Shown piece after piece: positions 1-4,456 of a stretch of 7,869 bases of DNA. Every line of letters starts with the position of its first letter. Position 1 is the stretch's first letter. The stretch covers positions 31,176 to 39,044 of the forward strand of contig KL569407.1 in the NCBI GenBank assembly GCA_000715685.1, read 5' to 3'. The notes under the pieces were generated by a model that saw only the letters and a list, made by a program, of their open reading frames with translations, did not search any database and was not told the DNA's origin. Source of the stretch: Streptomyces lilacinus (GTDB taxonomy: Bacteria > Actinomycetota > Actinomycetes > Streptomycetales > Streptomycetaceae). A program made the position numbers and the translations under genes.

Positions 1-782
1 GCCAGCGGCATCCGCAGGCCCAGCGGCGGCGGGGCCGCCAGGGCGTCCGCCAGGGGGCGGGCGTAGTGCCGGCCCAGGAGGGAGCCGCGGACGAAGTCGG
101 CGGCCAGCGCCAGGACTTCCGCGCGGTGCTGCCGCAGGGCGTGGCCGTCGGAGTGGACCTCGAAGCGGCACACGTCGCGGTTGACCTTCTTCGCCCGCTC
201 GGCGAGCCGGTACGACAGGTCCGGGTCGGTGCGCTCGTCGTTGGTGCCGTGGACGAGCAGCACCCGGCGGCCCGCGAGCTGGCGTACGGGGTCGGGGGCG
301 AGCAGGGCGTCCGGCTCGGGCAGCCAGGGGGCGAGGGCGAGCACCGCCGTGACGGCCTGGTGGCCGGCGGCGCGCAGCGCGGCGCGCGCGCCCAGGCCCG
401 TACCGACGAGGCAGATCGGTACGTCCCCGTAGCGCCGCACCGCCTCGTCCGCCGCCCATTCGGCGTCCCGCACCGGGTGGGCGGCCGAGCCGTTCCAGCC
501 GCGGTGGCGGTAGCGGAGGACGTGGACGGCCAGGCCCTCGGTCTCGCCCGCCCGGGTGAGCCGGCGGGCCAGCGGGCGCTGGGCGGCCAGGGCGCGGAAG
601 GAGGGCCGGCGCTCCCCGGTGGCGGTGCCGTCGGGCAGCAGCAGGGCGACGGCGTGCACGGTGTCGCCCGGCCGGCCGGCGCCCAGGGGTTTGCCGAGGC
701 GGGCCGTGGCCGTGGGGGTCGGGGCGGCCGGGGGGCCGTCCGGGTCTCGTGGGTCTCGCTGCGGCAACGCTTGCTGGACCAT
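1..782 (-). CDS. alpha/beta-hydrolase-like protein without nucleophile Ser (3' end outside window)
   Basis: Translating the minus strand from the ATG at 782-780 gives 260 open codons to the window edge, so the C-terminus is missing. An in-frame TAG lies 45 nt upstream, and the ATG is the first standard start after it, though no clear ribosome binding site precedes it. The first ~28 residues are Pro/Ala/Thr-rich and probably disordered. The rest reads as an alpha/beta-hydrolase core: a strand with LAVHVLRYRHRGWNG (84-98), the nucleophile-elbow position ICLVGTGLGARAAL (123-136), LLVHGTNDERTDP (175-187) supplying the acid D182, and HSDGHAL (210-216) supplying the histidine H214. The elbow reads G-T-G-L-G instead of G-x-S-x-G, so the serine is absent while the Asp and His remain. 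It could be a pseudoenzyme or use another mechanism; substrate and role are unknown. The gene is transcribed divergently from add. Confidence is high that it is a gene and low for function. Confidence 0.85.
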   Translation of the reverse strand, partial: MVQQALPQRDPRDPDGPPAAPTPTATARLGKPLGAGRPGDTVHAVALLLPDGTATGERRPSFRALAAQRPLARRLTRAGETEGLAVHVLRYRHRGWNGSAAHPVRDAEWAADEAVRRYGDVPICLVGTGLGARAALRAAGHQAVTAVLALAPWLPEPDALLAPDPVRQLAGRRVLLVHGTNDERTDPDLSYRLAERAKKVNRDVCRFEVHSDGHALRQHRAEVLALAADFVRGSLLGRHYARPLADALAAPPPLGLRMPL

Positions 783-851
783 GGCAGACAACGATGGCAG
801 AAGGACGGGTGGTGTCCACCCTGCCTATGGGTCACTGTTCCGTATCGTTCG

Positions 852-880
852 CCGACATCTACGCGCGTAGGGGCTAGAGT
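852..880 (+). promoter_or_regulatory. promoter of add, apparently leaderless
   Basis: A -35-like CCGACA (852-857, four of six matches to TTGACA), a 17-nt spacer and a -10 box TAGAGT (875-880, fits TANNNT) are followed by only 6 nt before the add ATG at 887. A start point 7 nt after the -10 would fall on the A of the ATG. No Shine-Dalgarno sequence is visible in the interval, which fits leaderless translation, a common arrangement in actinomycetes. The start point is inferred from spacing only. Confidence 0.65.
859..870. promoter_or_regulatory. 12-bp perfect palindrome in the add promoter spacer
   Basis: CTACGCGCGTAG is identical to its own reverse complement and lies wholly between the -35-like and -10 boxes of the add promoter. 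A dimeric repressor bound here would block RNA polymerase, so it is a candidate operator. No regulator is known to me for it, and a chance palindrome cannot be excluded in such GC-rich DNA. Confidence 0.35.
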
Positions 881-886
881 GCGGAA

Positions 887-2047
887 ATGACGACCGAGAC
901 CACTGTTCCGTCGGTGTCCCAGCCGACGTCCCGACCCAGCTCCGAGCAGATCCGTCGCGCGCCGAAGGTGCTGCTCCACGATCACCTCGACGGCGGCCTG
1001 CGGCCCGGCACGGTCGTCGAGCTCGCCGCCGCGATCGGTTACGACAAGCTCCCCGAGACCGACCCGGACAAGCTGGGGATCTGGTTCCGCGAGGCCGCCG
1101 ACTCCGGCTCCCTCGAGCGCTACCTCGAGACCTTCGCGCACACCTGCGCCGTCATGCAGACCCGCGAGGCGCTGGTCCGCGTGGCCGCCGAGTGCGCCGA
1201 GGACCTGGCCGAGGACGGGGTCGTCTACGCCGAGGTGCGCTACGCCCCCGAGCAGCACCTGGAGGCCGGGCTCACCCTCGAGCAGGTCGTGGAGGCCGTG
1301 AACGAGGGCTTCCGCGAGGGCGAGCGACGGGCCCGCGCGGCCGGCCGCCGCATCCGCGTCGGCGCGCTGCTCACCGCCATGCGGCACGCGGCCCGCGCCC
1401 TGGAGATCGCCGAACTGGCCAACCGCTACCGCGACTCCGGCGTCGCCGGCTTCGACATCGCGGGCGCCGAGGCGGGCTTCCCGCCCACCCGTCACCTGGA
1501 CGCCTTCGAGTACCTCAAGCGCGAGAACAACCACTTCACCATCCACGCCGGCGAGGCCTTCGGCCTCCCGTCGATCTGGCAGGCCCTGCAGTGGTGCGGC
1601 GCCGACCGGCTCGGCCACGGCGTGCGCATCATCGACGACATCGAGATCGCCGAGGACGGCACGGTCAAGCTCGGCCGGCTCGCCGCCTACGTGCGCGACA
1701 AGCGCATTCCGCTGGAGATGTGCCCGACGTCCAATCTCCAGACCGCGGCGGCGACTTCGTACGAAGAGCACCCCATCGGACTTCTGCGTAAACTGCATTT
1801 CCGGCTGACGGTGAACACCGATAATCGTCTGATGAGCGGCACGAGCATGAGCCGGGAATTCGAGCACCTGGTCAACGCGTTCGGCTACACCCTGGACGAC
1901 ATGCAGTGGTTCACCGTCAACGCCATGAAGTCGGCCTTCATCCCATTCGACGAACGTCTCGCCATGATCAATGACGTGATCAAGCCGGGCTATGCCGAGC
2001 TGAAGTCCGAGTGGCTGTTCCGCCAGACCTCGACCGAAACCGCCTGA
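887..2047 (+). CDS. add: adenosine deaminase
   Basis: A 386-residue metallo-dependent hydrolase that converts adenosine (and deoxyadenosine) to inosine in purine salvage, in the cytoplasm. Landmarks are in the family order: HDH (metal ligands H31, H33), GFDIAGAE (188-195), HAGE (H220 and the general acid E223), LGHG (catalytic H244), CPTSN (279-283) and NTDN (310-313) with the zinc ligand D312. The canonical motif is TDD; here the second Asp, which contacts the purine ring in the mouse enzyme, is N313. I believe this is usual in actinomycete members. An N-terminal stretch of about 20 residues precedes the core. The ATG at 887 is chosen because it lies 6 nt after a good -10 box. The gene stands alone, with its own promoter and a terminator. 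The last ~115 codons carry clearly more A/T-ending codons than the first 270. Confidence 0.96.
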   Translation: MTTETTVPSVSQPTSRPSSEQIRRAPKVLLHDHLDGGLRPGTVVELAAAIGYDKLPETDPDKLGIWFREAADSGSLERYLETFAHTCAVMQTREALVRVAAECAEDLAEDGVVYAEVRYAPEQHLEAGLTLEQVVEAVNEGFREGERRARAAGRRIRVGALLTAMRHAARALEIAELANRYRDSGVAGFDIAGAEAGFPPTRHLDAFEYLKRENNHFTIHAGEAFGLPSIWQALQWCGADRLGHGVRIIDDIEIAEDGTVKLGRLAAYVRDKRIPLEMCPTSNLQTAAATSYEEHPIGLLRKLHFRLTVNTDNRLMSGTSMSREFEHLVNAFGYTLDDMQWFTVNAMKSAFIPFDERLAMINDVIKPGYAELKSEWLFRQTSTETA

Positions 2048-2102
2048 CCAGCAATTCCCTCGAGGGGCCCGCCGGGATCGGCGCGGCATGAATACAGCGA
2101 AT

Positions 2103-2136
2103 ACGGCCGGGACTTCAAGTCCCGGCCGTTTCTCTT
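2103..2136 (+). terminator. intrinsic terminator of add
   Basis: A perfect inverted repeat with arms ACGGCCGGGACTT and AAGTCCCGGCCGT around a single C (in practice about 11 bp with a TTCAA loop) lies 56 nt after the add stop. It is followed directly by a T-rich run (TTTCTCTT). This is one of few classical U-tailed terminators in the window. Confidence 0.9.
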
Positions 2137-2147
2137 CGTGTCATTGA

Positions 2148-2177
2148 TTGCGGGGCCGGTGCGGTCGTGGCTACGTT
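2148..2177 (+). promoter_or_regulatory. possible promoter of the small secreted protein gene
   Basis: TTGCGG (2148-2153), an 18-nt spacer and TACGTT (2172-2177, fits TANNNT) lie between the add terminator and the gene at 2230. This would give a leader of about 45 nt containing the ribosome binding site. The -35 match is only three of six, so this is tentative. Confidence 0.3.
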
Positions 2178-2229
2178 GCAGTGCCGCTCCACATTCCCCC
2201 GTCATTCCCCGTCACGAGGACAGATTCAG

Positions 2230-2700
2230 ATGAAGCAGGCATCTCTCAAGGCCCTCGGCATCGCCGCTGTCGGTGCCGCCATCGCCGTCGGCGCGGCGGG
2301 TTCCGCCTCCGCCGGCACGCTCGAGTCCCTCACGACCACCGCCACGGGCGTGGAGAAGGGGCTTCCCGTGGAGGCGGTCGGCCAGCTGGCCCCGGCCGGC
2401 GGGCCGGTCGCGATCGCCGCGGACCGGGCGGTGAAGTCGGGGGTGCTGGAGCAGGCCGCGAAGGCCGGCGACGTCGCCCTCGCCCCCCACATCCCCCTCG
2501 ACAAGCTCACCGGCGTGCGCACCGACAAGCTGACCGGCGGTGCCACCGAAAGGCTCACCGGCAGCGCCAAGGGCACCCACGCCCCCACCACCGCCCCCGC
2601 GGACAACAAGGGCAACGCCGGCCTCCTCGGCGGCCTGCCCACCAAGGCCATCGCCCCCAACGGCCTCTCCCTCCCGGGCCTGGGGACGCCCAACCACTGA
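2230..2700 (+). CDS. small secreted repeat-containing protein of unknown function
   Basis: A 156-residue protein started by the ATG at 2230, which has GAGGA at 2216-2220 nine nt upstream. Residues 1-28 form a clear Sec signal peptide (MKQASLK, then a hydrophobic Ala/Gly/Val stretch, then SASA with likely cleavage after A28). The mature part is rich in Ala, Gly, Thr, Leu and Pro and contains no Phe, Tyr, Trp or Cys. Residues 91-114 are three 8-residue repeats built on D-K-L-T-G. The tail has LLGGLP and a Pro/Gly-rich end (132-156), which recalls small Streptomyces secreted proteins often labelled 'ATP-binding protein' in databases; no nucleotide-binding motif is visible here. No lipobox, LPXTG anchor or transmembrane segment is present, so it is probably released or held in the wall. 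Function is not recognised. A GTG start at 2167 would put 21 residues before the signal peptide and is unlikely. Confidence 0.85.
   Translation: MKQASLKALGIAAVGAAIAVGAAGSASAGTLESLTTTATGVEKGLPVEAVGQLAPAGGPVAIAADRAVKSGVLEQAAKAGDVALAPHIPLDKLTGVRTDKLTGGATERLTGSAKGTHAPTTAPADNKGNAGLLGGLPTKAIAPNGLSLPGLGTPNH
2500..2571 (+). repeat. three tandem 24-bp repeats inside the secreted protein gene
   Basis: Copies begin at 2500, 2524 and 2548 with cores GACAAGCTCACCGGC, GACAAGCTGACCGGC and GAAAGGCTCACCGGC. They encode DKLTGVRT, DKLTGGAT and ERLTGSAK. The period is exactly in frame. The copies are diverged, with many changes at third positions, so the repeat appears to be kept at protein level rather than freshly duplicated. 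Confidence 0.85.
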
Positions 2701-2732
2701 CGAGCGGACGACACCGGCGGTACGAGCGCGAA

Positions 2733-2770
2733 GCGGGCCGCGCACCCTCGAACCGGGGTGCGCGGCCCGC
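2733..2770. terminator. strong hairpin between convergent genes
   Basis: Arms of 15 bp (GCGGGCCGCGCACCC, 2733-2747, and its exact complement at 2756-2770) enclose an 8-nt loop. The hairpin lies 32 nt after the secreted protein stop and 47 nt after the end of the convergent pspC gene. It has no U-tract on either side, which is common for Streptomyces terminators, and it probably works in both directions. Confidence 0.7.
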
Positions 2771-2783
2771 TCGTCGTCAGGGG

Positions 2784-2829
2784 CTCGGCGGGATCACCAG
2801 TCGCGGACTCGGCGGGATCACCAGTCGCG
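2784..2829. repeat. tandem duplication over the 3' end of the pspC gene
   Basis: Two identical 22-bp copies (2784-2805 and 2808-2829) are separated by GA, a 24-bp period. On the minus strand each copy carries the codons for the terminal R-D-W and the TGA stop. The duplicated copy therefore repeats the end of the pspC reading frame, in frame, just past its real stop. The copies are identical, so the duplication looks recent. Confidence 0.9.
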
Positions 2830-3036
2830 CGCCTTGGCGGCGGCGCGGGGGCTGCCCTCCTCCGGCAGCAGGATCCACAGCGCGATGTAGAGCAGGAACT
2901 GGGGACCGGGCAGCAGACACGACAGCAGGAAGATCACCCGCATCGTCGTGCGGGACGTCCCGAAGCGCTCGGCCAGACCCGCGCAGACTCCGGCGATCAT
3001 CCTGTGGTGGCGCGGGCGGACCAGCGGAGCGGACAT
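2818..3036 (-). CDS. small PspC-domain membrane protein
   Basis: A 72-residue protein with the PspC signature. A short polar N-terminus is followed by H-R-M-I-A-G-V-C-A-G-L-A-E-R-F-G (11-26), then D/T-rich turn residues, and a hydrophobic segment MRVIFLLSCLLPGPQFLLYIALWILLP (32-58) that spans the membrane, interrupted by PGP. A charged tail ends in RDW. The start at 3036 is set by a perfect AAGGAG (3045-3050) eight nt upstream. A longer frame from 3132 would add 32 Arg/Val-rich residues before the family start and ignore this site. PspC proteins are linked to phage-shock and envelope-stress responses, but small actinomycete members are mostly uncharacterised. It is the last gene of the minus-strand series, 129 bp below the VanZ-like gene, with its own likely control region. 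The stop codon lies in a 24-bp tandem duplication. Confidence 0.9.
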   Translation of the reverse strand: MSAPLVRPRHHRMIAGVCAGLAERFGTSRTTMRVIFLLSCLLPGPQFLLYIALWILLPEEGSPRAAAKARDW

Positions 3037-3071
3037 GGCGGCAACTCCTTCGCATCGATGTGCCGACCGCA

Positions 3072-3164
3072 CGGGAACCTCTCCCGGCACTTTCCCCGGC
3101 ACTGCGCGGGAACGTTTTCCCGACACCCTCAACGCTAGGCCCGGGCCCCGGTGGGGAACGTCCC
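3072..3164. promoter_or_regulatory. array of CGGGAA/TTCCCG half-sites upstream of pspC
   Basis: Inverted repeats are CGGGA-N5-TCCCG (3072-3086) and CGGGAA-CGTT-TTCCCG (3107-3122), with a further TTTCCCCGG at 3091-3099 between them. The octamer GGGAACGT occurs at 3108-3115 and again at 3154-3161, where it is followed by CCC. A possible minus-strand -10 box (TAGCGT, 3137-3132) falls between these elements. The arrangement suggests a regulator binding site for pspC. The factor is unknown, and GC-rich background makes some of these matches expected by chance. Confidence 0.45.
3132..3137 (-). promoter_or_regulatory. possible -10 box of the pspC promoter
   Basis: On the minus strand TAGCGT (fits TANNNT) lies about 95 nt before the pspC start, inside the 129-bp gap after the VanZ-like gene. 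No good -35 is seen 16-18 nt upstream, so if real it would need an activator or another sigma factor. Confidence 0.3.
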
Positions 3165-3165
3165 T

Positions 3166-3729
3166 CTAGGGTGCGATCCCGACCCTGGGGATCGTCGGGG
3201 TCAGACCCCGATCCGTCTCCTCCCGCCGGGGGGCCGGCTCCGCCCCCGCGTGGGACCTGCGGCGGAGCCGGGCCCGTACCGCGGGGACGACGGCCACGTG
3301 GGTGAGCGTCACCCCGGTCACGTTCAGCAGCAGCGCGTCCACGTCCAGGACCTGGCCCATCACGCCGCCGCGCACCACCTGCAGGGCCAGCGAGATCATC
3401 GCGGCGGTGAAGACCGTACGGGCCAGCGAGCCCGGCGCCGACACCGACAGCCGGCCCGCCGCCCACGGCAGCAGCACCCCCAGCGGCGCGAACGGCAGCA
3501 CGCCTCCCGCTATGGACCGCGTCGCCTCCCAGGGCCCCAGCGCGAGATCCGCCCGGATCGTCGCGAGCGGCTCCAGATGCGCGGGCGTCACCCACAGTGC
3601 GGTGAGCGGCCGCAGCGCGAGCCAGCCCAGCACGAGGAGGTGGACGGCCAGGAGGACACAGCCCGCCACGCGGTAGCGGTATCGGAGGGCGGGCGTACCG
3701 CCGTAGCCATGACGCTGCACGCCCCTCAC
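3166..3729 (-). CDS. VanZ-like membrane protein
   Basis: A 187-residue membrane protein with VanZ-family features. The first hydrophobic segment is about 21-39. The conserved loop and second segment read GGVLPFAPLGVLLPWAAG (75-92), with the F-x-P-L-G signature. A third segment spans about 103-119, then DVDALLLNVTGVTLTH (129-144) carries the family's D-x-D...N-x-x-G pattern (D129, D131, N136, G139). The C-terminal 35 residues are basic then polar, and probably cytoplasmic. VanZ of Enterococcus gives teicoplanin resistance by an unclear route; most homologues have no known function, so a drug-resistance role must not be assumed. The start is uncertain. The GTG at 3729 has no ribosome binding site and sits 4 nt from a strong hairpin; the GTG at 3720 is an alternative. 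It lies 94 bp below the lipoprotein gene in the same direction. Confidence 0.87.
   Translation of the reverse strand: MRGVQRHGYGGTPALRYRYRVAGCVLLAVHLLVLGWLALRPLTALWVTPAHLEPLATIRADLALGPWEATRSIAGGVLPFAPLGVLLPWAAGRLSVSAPGSLARTVFTAAMISLALQVVRGGVMGQVLDVDALLLNVTGVTLTHVAVVPAVRARLRRRSHAGAEPAPRREETDRGLTPTIPRVGIAP
3195..3211. repeat. 8-bp-arm inverted repeat near the 3' end of the VanZ-like gene
   Basis: TCGGGGTC-A-GACCCCGA is a perfect repeat around one base, and GGA/TCC can extend it past a three-base bulge. It lies within the last 16 codons of the reading frame. It could form a hairpin that slows or ends transcription before pspC, or it could be chance. Confidence 0.4.
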
Positions 3730-3733
3730 GACG

Positions 3734-3764
3734 CCGCACGCGGGGCGCGCGGTTCCGCGTGCGG
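3734..3764 (-). terminator. hairpin between the lipoprotein and VanZ-like genes
   Basis: Perfect 10-bp arms (CCGCACGCGG at 3734-3743 and CCGCGTGCGG at 3755-3764) enclose an 11-nt loop. It lies 59 nt after the lipoprotein stop and only 4 nt before the GTG assigned to the VanZ-like gene. A second, smaller hairpin (CGCCCC/GGGGCG, 3779-3797) precedes it. No U-tract follows. It may end the afsQ1-afsQ2-lipoprotein transcript, or hide the translation start of the next gene. Confidence 0.5.
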
Positions 3765-3823
3765 GTACGGAGAGTCAGCGCCCCTCTCCGCGGGGCGGCG
3801 TCGGGGCCGCGGCCGGGCCGGCG

Positions 3824-4456
3824 TCAGGGTGGGGTGGTCGCGCCGCCGCGCACCGCCTCCGGACGCGTGCGCGTCTCGTCGGTGCACGGGTAGCCCAGCG
3901 GCCGGTCGTCCTCGCCGGGACCGCCCAGGACGACGGTGGCGCGCCCGTCGGCCGCGGGCGTGCCCGCGAACGTGCACACCAACTGCGCCAGCGCCACCGG
4001 CGGCAGCTCCTGCGGCGCCACGTTCAGCCGCAGGGTCCCGGCCGGGTCGCCCTTGCGCGGCGCCCCGAGGGTCAGCCGCTGGGGCACGTCGGTGGAGAAG
4101 CCGGCCTCGTCCTCGCCGGGCGTGGGCTGCCGCTTGAGCTCGTCCAGCAGCACCTGGGCCAGCGCCATCGGGTCGCTGCCCTCGGGGACGGTGACCACGC
4201 GCGGCACCGGCAGCAGCTGGGAGGTGCACACGAGCTGGACGGACGTGGTGACGGTGCTGGGGGCCGTGAGGCTCTGCGGGGTGGACCGCACCACGCACGA
4301 CGCCCGCGAGGGCGCGCTGCCGGCGTCCACCGGCACCGCGGTGCCGCGGATGCCGCACCCGGCCAGGCCGCCGGCGAGCACGGCGAGACCGGCCGTCAGC
4401 GCGGTGGTGCGAAGGGCGGTGCGACGGCCGGCACCGGTGGGGAGGCGGAGTCTCAC
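3824..4456 (-). CDS. secreted lipoprotein coupled to afsQ2, GerMN-like
   Basis: A 210-residue lipoprotein. The N-terminus is basic (VRLRLPTGAGRRT), followed by a hydrophobic stretch and the lipobox L-A-G-C (31-34), so C34 is the expected lipidated residue and the protein faces outside. The rest resembles a GerMN-type fold: a strand with VVTVPEG, a helix DPMALAQVLLDELKRQPTPGEDEAGFST, then LTLGAPRKG, TLRLNV and a VALAQLVCTFA helix. Such domains occur in spore-germination GerM and in LpqB of actinomycetes. Cys residues beyond the lipobox could form disulfides. Its GTG start overlaps the afsQ2 stop as GTGA, with AAGGGGG (4463-4469) six nt upstream, so translation is coupled to the kinase. By analogy with LpqB beside MtrB it may tune AfsQ2 sensing; this is inference. 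I recall a lipoprotein gene at this place in S. coelicolor (SCO4905). Confidence 0.9.
   Translation of the reverse strand: MRLRLPTGAGRRTALRTTALTAGLAVLAGGLAGCGIRGTAVPVDAGSAPSRASCVVRSTPQSLTAPSTVTTSVQLVCTSQLLPVPRVVTVPEGSDPMALAQVLLDELKRQPTPGEDEAGFSTDVPQRLTLGAPRKGDPAGTLRLNVAPQELPPVALAQLVCTFAGTPAADGRATVVLGGPGEDDRPLGYPCTDETRTRPEAVRGGATTPP

Noticed and set aside
66..890. Plus-strand open frame of 274 codons
   Set aside because: It is antisense to the alpha/beta-hydrolase gene, whose minus-strand translation has recognisable motifs; the plus frame is a Gly/Val/Arg-rich by-product of high GC.
2167..2229. GTG start at 2167 for the secreted protein
   Set aside because: It would place 21 residues before an otherwise ideal signal peptide; the ATG at 2230 has GAGGA upstream.
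2784..2829. Possible CRISPR or attachment-site repeat
   Set aside because: Only two adjacent copies with a 2-bp gap and no spacers, tRNA or integrase nearby; a simple tandem duplication explains it.
2818..3132. Longer form of the PspC protein starting at 3132
   Set aside because: The extra 32 residues are not typical of the family, and the ATG at 3036 has a perfect AAGGAG eight nt upstream.
2148..3305. Plus-strand open frame of 385 codons
   Set aside because: Its Arg/Pro/His-rich translation is out of frame with the secreted protein and antisense to pspC and part of the VanZ-like gene; no domain is visible.
2777..3739. Minus-strand open frame of 320 codons
   Set aside because: Overlaps the VanZ-like and pspC genes in another frame with a composition-driven Arg/Ala/Gly translation.
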